A DNA stretch of 64,000 nt from Erysipelatoclostridium sp. An173 (GTDB lineage: Bacteria; Bacillota_I; Bacilli_A; Erysipelotrichales; Coprobacillaceae), in the NCBI RefSeq assembly GCF_002160495.1, contig NZ_NFKR01000009.1, positions 31,860 through 95,859 of the forward strand, read 5' to 3'. Positions 9,412 through 19,636 of this stretch are shown in pieces (within the stretch, counting starts at the first letter, position 1; every line of letters begins with the position of its first letter). The position numbers were made by a program, and so were the translations under genes. The notes below the pieces were generated by a model, which worked only from the letters and a program-made list of their open reading frames with translations, did no database searches and was not told the origin of the DNA.

Positions 9412-9825
9412 ATGAAAAAAAATTTTATTAATGAAGAAGAAGTAGAGGCAATGAAATCTTTGCCACTTTTAATTAAAAAATTGAATAGTGCAGGAAATTA
9501 CAAACAGGCATTTAAAAACGTTTATGATGCGATGTCTAAATATCCTGACAACCCTGTACCTCATAATTTATTAGGGATACTTTTAGAAAAAAGCGATGAT
9601 CACAATTTGGCAATGAAGCATTTTCGCATAGCCTGGATACTTGATCCCACTTATGAACCAGCAAATCAAAATCTTTTAAATTTTGGTGATTTCTATTCAA
9701 AAAAGCATTTTGCTTATAGTGAAGAAGATTGTCCAAAAGAAAAAAAAGAAAGTTATACAATCATTTATGATGATAAGCATATAGGTCATGTAGTAAAAAA
9801 AAATGATTATTATAATTTAGATTAA
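9412..9825 (+). CDS. TPR protein within the kdp operon
   Basis: The 137-residue soluble protein has about two tetratricopeptide repeats (about residues 28-95; [15 protein letters not shown] and [12 protein letters not shown] helices) and a charged C-terminal strand region. ATG at 9412 is preferred over the GTG at 9403 because of the upstream AGAG spacing. It lies between kdpF and kdpA, 13 nt before the kdpA start. TPRs mediate protein contacts, so an assembly or regulatory partner of KdpABC or of the non-kinase KdpD is possible. I do not recognise a named family. Confidence 0.75.
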   Translation: MKKNFINEEEVEAMKSLPLLIKKLNSAGNYKQAFKNVYDAMSKYPDNPVPHNLLGILLEKSDDHNLAMKHFRIAWILDPTYEPANQNLLNFGDFYSKKHFAYSEEDCPKEKKESYTIIYDDKHIGHVVKKNDYYNLD

Positions 9826-9838
9826 CGGGGGATTGTTT

Positions 9839-11578
9839 ATGATACAAATACTATGTACATTACTTATCTTTATGATAATCATCTTTCCAATTGGAAATTA
9901 TGTTTATCATATTTCAACAAAGAAAAAAACTTTCGCCGATCCTGTTTTCGATAGAGTTGATAATTTTCTATATAAATTATTAAGAATCGAAACATCAAAT
10001 ATGGGATGGAAAAAATATGCATTAACTTTATTATTAGTAAATGCTTGTTTAATTTTTGTTGGATATCTTATTTTAAGAGTTCAATCTATCGGACTTTTTA
10101 ACCCAAACAATATTGGGAATATGGAAGAATCATTATCGTTTAATACAATTATTTCTTTCATGACAAATACAAATTTACAACATTATTCTGGTGAATCCGG
10201 TTTATCATACCTATCACAGATGCTTGTAATTATTATGATGATGTTCACTTCAGCGGCATCTGGTTATGCAGCTTGTGTAGCTATGGTTAGAGGGCTTTTA
10301 GGAAGACAGATGGGTAATTTTTACGTTGATTTCATTAGAATTATTACTCGTTTTTTAATGCCATTAGCTATTTTTGTTGGAATTTTATTAGTTTGGCAAG
10401 GAGTTCCACAAACTTTAAATTCAAATATTACTGTAACTACAATTGAAGGTAAATTGCAAGATATTGCTTTAGGACCAATTGCAGCACTTGAATCTATTAA
10501 ACACTTGGGAACAAACGGTGGTGGTTTTTTAGGCGCTAACTCTGCTACACCATTAGAAAATCCAACAATAATATCAAATATATTAGAACTATTTTCAATG
10601 ATGATATTACCTGCTTCATGCGTATTTGCTTTTGGTCATATGGTTTATGACAAAAAACAAGAAAAAAAATTAGCTAATTTAAATTTAATGCAATTAGATG
10701 ACAACAAGAAAAACAAACGAGTATGGCTTGGTAAAGAAGGTAGAACTATTTTTGTAGCGATGTCAGTTCTATTTATTATCGGTTTAACAATTTGTTTATT
10801 CAGTGAAAAACAGGGTAATCCAGCTGTTGAAGCAGCAGGTATTACACAAACAATTGGAAACATGGAAGGTAAAGAAGTTCGTTTTGGTATTGATCAATCT
10901 GCATTATTCACTACTGTAACAACCTCTTTTACAACCGGTACAGTAAACAATATGCATGATACTTTAACCCCATTAGGTGGTTTAGTTCCACTATTACACA
11001 TGATGTTAAATGTGGTATTTGGTGGTGTCGGTGTTGGTTTAATGAATATGCTTGTTTACGCTATTCTAGCGGTATTCATTTGTGGTTTAATGATTGGTAG
11101 AACTCCTGAATATTTAGGAAAGAAAATCGAAGGAAAAGAAATGAAGCTGGCCGCACTATGTATTATTATTCATCCTTTATTAATTTTAGCATTTAGTGCT
11201 TTGGCAGTATCAGTAAATGCTGGACTTGAAGGTATTACTAATCCTGGTTTCCATGGGTTAACCCAGGTTCTTTATGAATTTTCTTCATCAGCAGCTAATA
11301 ATGGTTCTGGATTTGAAGGATTGGCAGACAATACGTTATTTTGGAATTTAACTTGTGGTATTGTAATGTTTTTAGCTAGATATTTACCAATCATCATTCA
11401 ACTTGGTATAGCAGGAAGTTTGATGAAAAAAATAGATGTTAATGAATCAACTGGTACATTAAAAACAAATACAATGACATTTGCCGTTATTTTAATATTT
11501 GTAGTTTATATTTTTGCAGCATTGACATTTTTGCCAGCCTTAGCATTAGGTCCTATTGCTGAATTATTAACATTGTAG
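9839..11578 (+). CDS. kdpA: K+-transporting ATPase subunit KdpA
   Basis: The 579-residue potassium-selective channel-like subunit of the Kdp high-affinity pump has about ten TM helices. Selectivity-filter-type segments are visible: [19 protein letters not shown] and [13 protein letters not shown]. The ATG at 9839 is chosen because GGGGGA lies about 7 nt before it; an upstream TTG at 9833 is too close to that site. Part of the kdp operon; kdpB follows after 11 nt. Confidence 0.97.
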   Translation: MIQILCTLLIFMIIIFPIGNYVYHISTKKKTFADPVFDRVDNFLYKLLRIETSNMGWKKYALTLLLVNACLIFVGYLILRVQSIGLFNPNNIGNMEESLSFNTIISFMTNTNLQHYSGESGLSYLSQMLVIIMMMFTSAASGYAACVAMVRGLLGRQMGNFYVDFIRIITRFLMPLAIFVGILLVWQGVPQTLNSNITVTTIEGKLQDIALGPIAALESIKHLGTNGGGFLGANSATPLENPTIISNILELFSMMILPASCVFAFGHMVYDKKQEKKLANLNLMQLDDNKKNKRVWLGKEGRTIFVAMSVLFIIGLTICLFSEKQGNPAVEAAGITQTIGNMEGKEVRFGIDQSALFTTVTTSFTTGTVNNMHDTLTPLGGLVPLLHMMLNVVFGGVGVGLMNMLVYAILAVFICGLMIGRTPEYLGKKIEGKEMKLAALCIIIHPLLILAFSALAVSVNAGLEGITNPGFHGLTQVLYEFSSSAANNGSGFEGLADNTLFWNLTCGIVMFLARYLPIIIQLGIAGSLMKKIDVNESTGTLKTNTMTFAVILIFVVYIFAALTFLPALALGPIAELLTL

Positions 11579-11589
11579 GGGGAACAAAA

Positions 11590-13647
11590 ATGAGTAAAAA
11601 AACGAAAACAAAGTTTATTACACATGATATATTAGTTACTTCGATAAAGGGAGCTTTTATAAAACTAAATCCTAAATACATGATCAAAAATCCAGTTATG
11701 TTCGTGGTAGAAATAGGATTTGTTGTTTGTATGATATTAATATTTTTTCCTCACCTATTCAATGATGTTGGAAATAATTTAAGTTTATATAACGCAATAG
11801 TTGCGTTGATACTATTTATAACATTATTATTTGCTAATTTTGCTGAATCTGTAGCAGAAGGAAGAGGTAAAGCACAGGCAGAAACATTAAAAAAGACAAA
11901 AAAAGATACTAAAGCAAGATTGATATCAGAAGATGGAACAGAAAAAATTATTCCAAGCAGTGAATTAAAAAAAGGTGATATCGTTCTTGTTAAAACTGGA
12001 GAATTAATTCCTAATGATGGTGAAATCATTGAAGGAATTGCCAGTGTTGACGAATCTGCAATCACTGGAGAATCTGCTCCAGTAACTAAAGAAAGTGGTG
12101 GCGACTTTGCCTCTGTAACTGGAGGAACTACTGTTGTTTCGGATTGGATCAAAGTAGAGATTACTTCCGAACCTGGTAACTCATTTCTAGATAAAATGAT
12201 TTCTTTAGTCGAAGGAGCTTCTAGACAAAAAACTCCTAACGAAATAGCATTAAATACTTTATTAGTATCATTAACTATAATATTTTTAATAGTAATTATT
12301 ACATTGTACCCAATTGCATCATATTTGGATGTAAAAATCCCTATTTCCACATTGATTGCTCTTACAGTATGTCTAATTCCTACGACAATCGGAGCTTTAT
12401 TAAGTGCAATTGGAATTGCTGGGATGGATCGTGTCACTCGATTCAATGTCATTGCAATGTCTGGTAAAGCAGTAGAAGCTTGTGGTGACGTAGATACAAT
12501 GATATTGGATAAAACTGGAACCATTACCTTTGGTAATCGTTTAGCTAGTGATTTTGTAAATGTTGATGAAGTTTCTAAAAAACAATTAATTGATTATGCA
12601 TGTATTGCATCATTAAAAGATGATACTCCCGAAGGAAAGTCAACTGTTGATTTAGCTCATAATATGGGATCAAATATTCTTTTAGAAGACTATGAAGATG
12701 CTGAATTTATTGAATTTACTGCTTCAAGTAAAATGAGTGGAGTAAATTTGAAGGACGGTACTAAAATTCGTAAAGGAGCCGGCGAAGCTATTATTCAATT
12801 TGTAAAAGAAAATGGTGGAACTATTCCAAAGGATTTATCAAATAAAATCGAAAGTATTTCTAAACTTGGAGGAACTCCACTTGTTGTATGTGTAAATGAA
12901 AAAATTTATGGTGTAATCTATTTAAAAGATACAGTTAAACCAGGATTACCAGAAAGATTTGAACGATTGAGAAAAATTGGGATCAAAACCATTATGTGTA
13001 CTGGAGATAATCCCTTAACAGCAACAACAATTGCTGCCGAAGCTGGTGTTGATGGTTATATTGCTGAATGTAAGCCAGAAGATAAAATCGAAGCAATAAA
13101 AAAAGAACAAGCACAAGGAAAAATTGTTGCAATGACTGGTGATGGAACAAATGATGCCCCAGCATTAGCTCAAGCCAATGTCGGAATCGCAATGAATAGC
13201 GGTACCACTGCTGCCAAAGAAGCAGCAAATATGGTGGATCTAGATTCTGATCCAACTAAAATTTTGGAAGTTGTTGAAATAGGAAAACAATTATTAATTA
13301 CCCGTGGATCGCTAACTACGTTTTCTATCGCAAATGACATTGCTAAATATTTTGCGATTATTCCAGCTATTTTTACAGCTTCAATACCACAAATAAGTGC
13401 TTTAAATGTTATGGGATTAGCTTCTCCATCGAGTGCTATTTTATCAGCACTAATATTCAATGCAATTATTATCCCTTGCTTAATCCCTCTTGCTATGAGA
13501 GGTGTTAAGTATAAACCAATGAGTGCTTCAAAGATGCTTGGAAGAAATATGATGATATATGGTCTTGGTGGTGTTATTTGTCCATTTATTGGTATTAAAT
13601 TAATTGATATGCTAATTTCCCCATTACTTGTTTTATTGGGATTATAG
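11590..13647 (+). CDS. kdpB: K+-transporting P-type ATPase subunit KdpB
   Basis: The 685-residue P-type ATPase energises K+ import through KdpA. The phosphorylated aspartate is Asp307 in DKTGT, the same number as in E. coli. The actuator motif TGES, the hinge [14 protein letters not shown] and the nucleotide domain are all present, with about seven TM helices. RBS AGGGGG precedes the ATG. kdpC begins 10 nt after. Confidence 0.98.
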   Translation: MSKKTKTKFITHDILVTSIKGAFIKLNPKYMIKNPVMFVVEIGFVVCMILIFFPHLFNDVGNNLSLYNAIVALILFITLLFANFAESVAEGRGKAQAETLKKTKKDTKARLISEDGTEKIIPSSELKKGDIVLVKTGELIPNDGEIIEGIASVDESAITGESAPVTKESGGDFASVTGGTTVVSDWIKVEITSEPGNSFLDKMISLVEGASRQKTPNEIALNTLLVSLTIIFLIVIITLYPIASYLDVKIPISTLIALTVCLIPTTIGALLSAIGIAGMDRVTRFNVIAMSGKAVEACGDVDTMILDKTGTITFGNRLASDFVNVDEVSKKQLIDYACIASLKDDTPEGKSTVDLAHNMGSNILLEDYEDAEFIEFTASSKMSGVNLKDGTKIRKGAGEAIIQFVKENGGTIPKDLSNKIESISKLGGTPLVVCVNEKIYGVIYLKDTVKPGLPERFERLRKIGIKTIMCTGDNPLTATTIAAEAGVDGYIAECKPEDKIEAIKKEQAQGKIVAMTGDGTNDAPALAQANVGIAMNSGTTAAKEAANMVDLDSDPTKILEVVEIGKQLLITRGSLTTFSIANDIAKYFAIIPAIFTASIPQISALNVMGLASPSSAILSALIFNAIIIPCLIPLAMRGVKYKPMSASKMLGRNMMIYGLGGVICPFIGIKLIDMLISPLLVLLGL

Positions 13648-13657
13648 GAGGTCAATC

Positions 13658-14278
13658 ATGAAAAAATATCTTAAATCTTTTAAAAAAGCATTAATAGTCT
13701 CTTTAGCGATGTTCTTTATCTGCGGATTTGCATATCCGATGGTACTAACAGGAATTGCCCAGGTCATTTTTCCAGATCAAGCAAACGGAAGTCTTGTAGA
13801 AGTAGATAATAAAGTAATTGGTTCTGAGCTGGTTGGACAAGATTTCACAGATGAAAGATTATTTCACTGTCGACCATCCGCATATGATTATAACACATAT
13901 ACAAAAGAGGAAGCAAAAAATGATGAATATACTGGACCAGCTTCTGGAAGCAATAACTATGCTCCTAGCAATCCAGAGCTAGAAAAAAGAATCAATGAAG
14001 ATATTGAAAAATTTTTAGAAGAAAATCCAACAATATCTAAAGATGATATTCCTTCTGATATCATTACAGCTTCTGGATCAGGACTAGATCCACATATATC
14101 AGTAGACGCAGCGAATGTACAAATTGACAGAGTAGCTAACAATACCGGAATTTCTAAAAAGAAAATACTGAATTTAATCAAAGAAAATACTGAAGAGAAA
14201 TTTTTAGGAATTTTTGGTGAAGAAAAAGTAAATGTATTGAAACTTAATCTATCTTTGATAAAAGAACTTAAAAAATAA
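13658..14278 (+). CDS. kdpC: K+-transporting ATPase subunit KdpC
   Basis: The 206-residue accessory subunit has a single N-terminal TM helix (about 13-35) and an extracytoplasmic domain. Signature segments QDFTDERLFHCRPSA and ASGSGLDPHIS are present. The ATG at 13658 follows AGGAGG. The middle is a little longer and more acidic than in E. coli KdpC. It is the last gene before a very strong terminator. Confidence 0.96.
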   Translation: MKKYLKSFKKALIVSLAMFFICGFAYPMVLTGIAQVIFPDQANGSLVEVDNKVIGSELVGQDFTDERLFHCRPSAYDYNTYTKEEAKNDEYTGPASGSNNYAPSNPELEKRINEDIEKFLEENPTISKDDIPSDIITASGSGLDPHISVDAANVQIDRVANNTGISKKKILNLIKENTEEKFLGIFGEEKVNVLKLNLSLIKELKK

Positions 14279-14324
14279 ATATTGGAAAAATCGATTTTAA
14301 TAAAAATCGATTTTTCCAATATTT
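14277..14324 (+). terminator. strong terminator after kdpC
   Basis: A perfect 22-bp stem (14277-14298 with 14303-14324) closes on a 4-nt AATA loop and overlaps the kdpC stop. T-rich sequence follows. It separates the pump operon from kdpED. Confidence 0.85.
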
Positions 14325-14357
14325 ATAGTTTTATATATTTTATAGTTGTTTTATAGA

Positions 14358-14366
14358 TGTTATAAT
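14358..14366 (+). promoter_or_regulatory. extended -10 promoter of kdpED
   Basis: TG (14358-14359), one base, then TATAAT (14361-14366) lies 27 bp before the kdpE start and just before its AAAAGGAG. No clear -35 was seen, which extended -10 promoters tolerate. Confidence 0.6.
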
Positions 14367-14392
14367 AATCAGAAAAGGAGATAATAATATAT

Positions 14393-15121
14393 ATGAATAA
14401 TGCAAAAATACTTGTTATAGAAGACGAAAGTGCAATTAGAAATCTAATCTCTACTGCACTACAAACTAATGGATACAAAAACGATGTAGCACCTAATGGT
14501 TCTACTGCACTATTATCATTATCTACACAACAATATGACCTAGTTCTTTTAGATTTGGGCCTTCCAGATACTGATGGAATTGAGATAATAAAAAAGTACC
14601 GTACTTTTTCCACAACACCTATCATTGTTATTAGTGCTAGAAGTAATGATAACGACAAAATAATAGCTCTAGATGAAGGGGCAGACGATTATTTGACAAA
14701 ACCATTCAACGTTGAAGAACTATTAGCAAGGGTACGTTCAACTATTAGAAGAATACAATATTCTGAAACAAAAAAAACAGAAGAAGTGCGGTATTTTATT
14801 AATGGACAATTAAAAATTGATTATGTCTCTCAAACGGTATACGTATCAGATGAGGAAATCCATTTGATGCCTATTGAATACAGTTTGTTATGTCTATTAG
14901 CAAAAAATGTTGGCAGAGTTTTAACCCACCGATATATTTTAGATAAAGTTTGGGTTAACTCAATCGAATCCGACCTATCATCATTAAGAGTTTATTTAAC
15001 TTCACTTAGAAAAAAAATTGAAAAGAAAAGCAATGAAAAATATATTCAAACTCATATAGGTGTTGGTTATAAGATGGTATTAATTAAGCCAACAGATGCG
15101 GAAGTGAAAAATCATGAATAA
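14393..15121 (+). CDS. kdpE: response regulator KdpE
   Basis: The 242-residue OmpR/PhoB-type regulator has a receiver domain with acidic pair ED (11-12), phospho-acceptor Asp in LLDLGLP and lysine in TKPF. A C-terminal winged helix includes EYSLLCLLAKNVGRVLTH. It is expected to activate the kdp operon at low K+ or under salt stress. The stop overlaps the start of the kinase gene by 8 nt, so the two are co-translated. Confidence 0.95.
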   Translation: MNNAKILVIEDESAIRNLISTALQTNGYKNDVAPNGSTALLSLSTQQYDLVLLDLGLPDTDGIEIIKKYRTFSTTPIIVISARSNDNDKIIALDEGADDYLTKPFNVEELLARVRSTIRRIQYSETKKTEEVRYFINGQLKIDYVSQTVYVSDEEIHLMPIEYSLLCLLAKNVGRVLTHRYILDKVWVNSIESDLSSLRVYLTSLRKKIEKKSNEKYIQTHIGVGYKMVLIKPTDAEVKNHE

Positions 15122-17069
15122 GAAAAAAAATATAATCGTAGTCTGCTTATCTGCTTCAAAATCAAATACTAAAGTAATAAAGACAGCTTTTCAATTAGCA
15201 GAAAATGAAAAAGCCAAATTAATGGGTGTTTATATATTTAATCAAAAATATAAGTTAACCAATCACGAACAACAACAATTAGAAAAAAATTTAGAATTTG
15301 CTGAACAATCTGGTGCAGAAATTGAAATTATATATGCAGATGATATAGCTAATCAAATCATTAGAATAGCGAATCTTTACAAAGCAAAAAAAATAGTCAT
15401 CGGAAAAAATAATAAAGATAGAAAAATATTTACTCATTTTAGTCCTTTATATATTCAAATTTTAAACCAAGCTGAAGATATAGATATCCATATAGTTCCT
15501 GTTGATGCTAAAACAAAAATACCAAAAATTGAAAAAAATAAAAGAACTACATTGCAAGAATTCATGCTTTCTGCCTTCATTCTTCTAGTAAGTACAGTAA
15601 TCGGATATTTCTTTTTTAAAATAGGTTTCCACGATTCTAATATCATTATGATTTATATTTTAGGAGTTTTCTTGATTGCAGTAATTACTTCAAGTAGAAT
15701 TTGTAGTATTATGTCATCAATCATCAGCGTTATTCTATTTAACTTTTGTTTCACATTTCCAACTATGAGTCTGTCCGTTCATGATTCGTCATACTTGATG
15801 ACTTTTTTTGTCATGATTATTGTTGCTTTTTTCTCCAGTACCTTAACAAGTCGTATTAAACAAAAAGCAACCCAGTATTCTGACATAGCATATATCTCAA
15901 AAATACTATTAGAAACAAATCAAACTTTACAAGAGCTTTCTTCAGAAAATGCTATTATTAATAGTGGATGTACAATATTATCAAAGTTATTAAATAGAGA
16001 TATAATTTATTATCCTGTTAATAATAATGAATTACATGAACCAACTTTTATCCCTGCAAAAAAGAAGTCTTCAATTGAAAAATATTTAACTTCTAATGAA
16101 AAAGGAGTAGTTCAGTGGGTGGCAATTCATAATAAACATGCCGGGGCAACAACACGGTATCTTCCAAATTCAAAATGTCTTTATTATGCAATTCGTAATA
16201 ATAAGATTACTTACGGGGTTATAGGAATTAATTTAGATAATGATCGGCTCACCTCAATTGAAAATAGAATTTTATTGGCTATTTTAGGAGAAATGACTTT
16301 ATCATTAAATAATATAAGAAGTATAAAAGAAAAAAATGAAGCAATTTTACGTGTTAAAAACGAACAGCTTAGAGCCGATCTTTTACGATCAATTTCTCAT
16401 GATTTGAGAACTCCTTTAACCTCAATTTACGGAAATGCTGATATTTTATTAAATGATAATAATATGCTGAGCGATGAAAAAAAGAAAGTTTTATATGGAG
16501 ATATATATGATGATGCATTGTGGTTATTTAATTTAGTTGAAAATCTTTTGTCAATTACAAAAATCGAAGATGGAAAAATGAAATTACGGATTGAGCCTCA
16601 GATGTTAGAGGAAGTAATTGAAACCGCATTAAAACATGTCAGTCGAAACAAAAAATACTATCAAATCCTAATAAACTTGAAAAATGAATATTTAATGGCC
16701 GATATGGATGCAAGATTAATTATTCAGGTTTTAATCAATATCATTGATAATGCTATCAAATATACCCCTGTTGGTTCTTTGATTGAAATTATTGCATATC
16801 AAAAAGAAAAAACCGTATTTGTTGAAATCAGGGATAATGGCGACGGAATTCCAGATGAAGAAAAAACAAACGTCTTTGATAAATTTTATAGTTTAAATAA
16901 AACAGTCATCGACAGTAAAAAGAGTATTGGGTTAGGATTATCATTATGTAAATCAATTATCGAAGCCCACGGTGGTACTATTTTCGTAACTGATAATCAT
17001 CCTAAAGGAAGTATATTTACCTTCACCTTACCTGCCACTGAGATAACTATTGATAAAAACATTTTATAA
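15114..17069 (+). CDS. kdpD: KdpD-type sensor histidine kinase lacking the KdpD N-terminal domain
   Basis: The 651-residue kinase starts straight at the USP-like domain (about 1-135), so the ~230-residue P-loop KdpD domain is missing. Four TM helices (about 145-240), a GAF-like domain (about 260-400) and a full kinase core follow. The core has H-box SHDLRTPLTS, N-box NIIDNAIKYTP, G1 RDNGDGIPDEE and G2 GLGLSLC. Together with the non-kinase sensor at 5161-7053 it supplies all KdpD parts. Both retain USP, TM and GAF parts and are recognisably paralogous. Probable partner of KdpE. Confidence 0.93.
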   Translation: MNKKKNIIVVCLSASKSNTKVIKTAFQLAENEKAKLMGVYIFNQKYKLTNHEQQQLEKNLEFAEQSGAEIEIIYADDIANQIIRIANLYKAKKIVIGKNNKDRKIFTHFSPLYIQILNQAEDIDIHIVPVDAKTKIPKIEKNKRTTLQEFMLSAFILLVSTVIGYFFFKIGFHDSNIIMIYILGVFLIAVITSSRICSIMSSIISVILFNFCFTFPTMSLSVHDSSYLMTFFVMIIVAFFSSTLTSRIKQKATQYSDIAYISKILLETNQTLQELSSENAIINSGCTILSKLLNRDIIYYPVNNNELHEPTFIPAKKKSSIEKYLTSNEKGVVQWVAIHNKHAGATTRYLPNSKCLYYAIRNNKITYGVIGINLDNDRLTSIENRILLAILGEMTLSLNNIRSIKEKNEAILRVKNEQLRADLLRSISHDLRTPLTSIYGNADILLNDNNMLSDEKKKVLYGDIYDDALWLFNLVENLLSITKIEDGKMKLRIEPQMLEEVIETALKHVSRNKKYYQILINLKNEYLMADMDARLIIQVLINIIDNAIKYTPVGSLIEIIAYQKEKTVFVEIRDNGDGIPDEEKTNVFDKFYSLNKTVIDSKKSIGLGLSLCKSIIEAHGGTIFVTDNHPKGSIFTFTLPATEITIDKNIL

Positions 17070-17262
17070 TTTTCTCTAAATAGCGATATTCACCATAATT
17101 AGTAAACAAAATATCTGTCTAGTTCTATCGTATTCCTTATATGTTTTTCCAATTTATTGTATTTGGTTATTCAAATTGCGATAAATATTTTGAAGTTTTA
17201 TAAGTGTATATAGTAACTTGAACTCTATAAATTTCTAATTCCAACCTCCTTGATAACGAAAT

Positions 17263-17285
17263 AAAAAGTACTTACCGTACTTTTT
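17263..17285 (-). terminator. terminator after spoIIE
   Basis: A 9-bp stem (AAAAAGTAC with GTACTTTTT, 5-nt loop) overlaps the spoIIE stop. It may also stop kdpED transcripts arriving from the left. The 190 bp between kdpD and it hold nothing else I recognise. Confidence 0.7.
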
Positions 17286-19485
17286 ATTTCACGTCATTTT
17301 CAATAATTTTAATTACAATTATACTAATATCATCTAAATTATTTTCATTTAAAACCTGATCCATTAAGTAAGTAGCTATTTCTTGAGGATGCTTATTTTC
17401 TAATAATGCTATATTATCAGATATAATTTTTTCAAAATTACTCCCAGCACCATCACTAGACATAATAATTAAATCATTATTAAATAATGGCATTTCATAA
17501 CTAACCATTTTTAACTTAGATACTACTCCCACTGGTAAAGTATGAGATGTAATTTTTTCTACCACGCTACCTCTAATATGATAACTTGGATTAGCGCCAT
17601 ATTTAATCATTTTCATTCTAGCATTTGCAAGATTAATATTACATAAATCTAATGTTGTAAAAACATCATTACGATTTTTTATTTTTAATAACGAATTAAC
17701 CGAATCAATAGTATCTTTCAAACCAATGCCATTTAATATCAGCTTTGATAAAACTTCCAACGTTAGCTTACTTTCACTAGCAGCTACTTTACCTTGACCC
17801 ATACCATCACTTAAAGCTAAATAATGCATATTATTTTGATGAAATACACTAAAAGAATCGCCACAATACATTGGTTCTAAAGAATATTGCTGGATCCCAT
17901 ATTGTAAAGAATAATTTTGCTGATGTTTTAAAATTAAAGATGTGTAACCTAGATAATGCATAGTATCTTTAATCGATACCACCTCTAGTTTTTCATTTAA
18001 ATATCCTTCAATAATTGGAATCAATTCTTCAACAACTTCTTCTTTACTAATATCCATCAACCCAATTTCTAAAGTATAGCAATGCATCGATATTTGATGA
18101 CGATATAAATATGTAATATTAAATTGATAGCCTAATAAATGTTCTTTTAAACTATCATCACTTAATGGTGTTTGTTCTAATGAACTACTAAAATTATTAA
18201 AAACATCACTTAACAATGAAAATTCATAAAATAAATCTTTTTTTAAATGAAAGTTTTCCTGATTAATTCTTTTGATCTTATCATAACTTTCTTTATATTC
18301 ATTAACAGCGCTTATAAACCGGTCAGGATTAATGCAATTTTGTTCAATATATTTTAAATCATCTTCACTATAACTACTTTTAAATCCCTTATTGATCAGC
18401 TTACCTAATCTACTTACATTTCCATCACGATAAAAACATAAATCCCTGCTAGGACAACGGCTGCAAACATCTTCATAGACATATCCCACAAACTCACCAA
18501 TATTTACATCACGATTAGCTTCTTGAAAAATATCAGTTAATTGTTTAAACAAAGAGGCGAATGTATTGGCTTTTTGAATCAGTTTATTGCGACTAGTTAC
18601 ATTTTTATACTCCTCGCTTAGTACTTTTGGCTTTTTCTTAAAGCTTGGAATAAATAGAAACAACGCTGCACTGACAACAATAACAAAGCTATGATAAAAA
18701 TAATCATAGGTAATAAAAAACGGCAATATTAAATGACTTAACAAATACTCTGTTGAACATATTAACTTATTTTCCGGTTTATACATAAAGAATATACTAA
18801 AGGGAAGGATTAATGATAATATCTCATCTTTTAATAAAGAATTCATAAACATCAAGACAATTGATATATATAAAATTGTGGGCATTGTATTATTTATACC
18901 TAGATAATAAACACTAAGTAATAAATAAAATCTTAATAATATCATTGTATAAACTTGATTAACTTCAATTAAAGAAGTAATAGCTAACATTATCATTACT
19001 GATAAAATCATCATTCTTTTGTTTGTATAAACCTCTATCGTATTATGGACAAAGAGAGGGATTACTTCTAGGTAAAGCAAGCTATGTAAGATAGTAAAGG
19101 ATAATATAACTAACATTTCAATATAACTATACTGATATATATATAGAAAAATTAAACTTACCAAAGCAATTATCAGGGCTAAATATTTACTTTTGATAAA
19201 TTTTAGATACATCATCACTTGCATTAAAACGACACTAGTAAGGGAGACTATCAATAACATGTAATTATCGTTTGTCAAATATGATATTAGGGCTATTGCT
19301 ATCATATATGCAATTATACTAGGATATCCACACGCAAAAGATATTACTAGCATGGGCAGGACAAAACAAAGTGATGTATCGTATATTTTTACTAAACCTA
19401 GAAGGAGGGTCAGTCCAAAGATTGATAGATACGTCAATTTATTACTCTTTATTTTTTCTTTTGCCTTCGATACTGTCAAATCCAT
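17284..19485 (-). CDS. spoIIE: stage II sporulation protein E (PP2C phosphatase)
   Basis: The 733-residue product dephosphorylates SpoIIAA to release sigma-F in the forespore and takes part in polar septation. About ten N-terminal TM helices lie in residues 20-300. A central region with a cysteine cluster (CSRCPSRDLC) follows. The C-terminal PP2C domain has ALSDGMGQGKVAA and MSSDGAGSNFE. ATG at 19485 follows GAGGTG; an upstream TTG frame would absorb the promoter. In relatives it lies near tilS; here the kdp island separates them. Confidence 0.95.
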   Translation of the reverse strand: MDLTVSKAKEKIKSNKLTYLSIFGLTLLLGLVKIYDTSLCFVLPMLVISFACGYPSIIAYMIAIALISYLTNDNYMLLIVSLTSVVLMQVMMYLKFIKSKYLALIIALVSLIFLYIYQYSYIEMLVILSFTILHSLLYLEVIPLFVHNTIEVYTNKRMMILSVMIMLAITSLIEVNQVYTMILLRFYLLLSVYYLGINNTMPTILYISIVLMFMNSLLKDEILSLILPFSIFFMYKPENKLICSTEYLLSHLILPFFITYDYFYHSFVIVVSAALFLFIPSFKKKPKVLSEEYKNVTSRNKLIQKANTFASLFKQLTDIFQEANRDVNIGEFVGYVYEDVCSRCPSRDLCFYRDGNVSRLGKLINKGFKSSYSEDDLKYIEQNCINPDRFISAVNEYKESYDKIKRINQENFHLKKDLFYEFSLLSDVFNNFSSSLEQTPLSDDSLKEHLLGYQFNITYLYRHQISMHCYTLEIGLMDISKEEVVEELIPIIEGYLNEKLEVVSIKDTMHYLGYTSLILKHQQNYSLQYGIQQYSLEPMYCGDSFSVFHQNNMHYLALSDGMGQGKVAASESKLTLEVLSKLILNGIGLKDTIDSVNSLLKIKNRNDVFTTLDLCNINLANARMKMIKYGANPSYHIRGSVVEKITSHTLPVGVVSKLKMVSYEMPLFNNDLIIMSSDGAGSNFEKIISDNIALLENKHPQEIATYLMDQVLNENNLDDISIIVIKIIENDVK

Positions 19486-19506
19486 TTCATTCACCTCATA
19501 AACAAG

Positions 19507-19539
19507 ATTATAAAGAGTGGTTGTTAAATAATTTGTCAT
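19507..19539 (-). promoter_or_regulatory. spoIIE promoter with 21-bp spacer and 0A-box-like site
   Basis: On the minus strand a -10 TATAAT (19507-19512) and a -35-like ATGACA (19534-19539) are 21 bp apart. That is the unusual spacing known for Spo0A-activated spoIIE and spoIIG promoters in Bacillus. TGACAAA overlapping the -35 resembles the 0A box TGNCGAA with one mismatch. Confidence 0.6.
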
Positions 19540-19596
19540 TTTTTTAATTATCAATAAAATATATTTATATTGTTGTTATGAAAAAGAATGATAAGA

Positions 19597-19605
19597 TGTT
19601 ATACT
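19597..19605 (+). promoter_or_regulatory. extended -10 promoter of the Imm-5-like gene
   Basis: TG, one base, TATACT (19600-19605) lies 32 bp before the ATG at 19637. It runs divergently from the spoIIE promoter. Confidence 0.45.
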
Positions 19606-19636
19606 ATATTTATTATAAGTAAAGGTGGTTAAAAAA

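Noticed and set aside
11751..12524. 257-residue reading frame antisense to kdpB
   Set aside because: No RBS, no family pattern, and it shadows the conserved kdpB frame; the same applies to 13170-13655.
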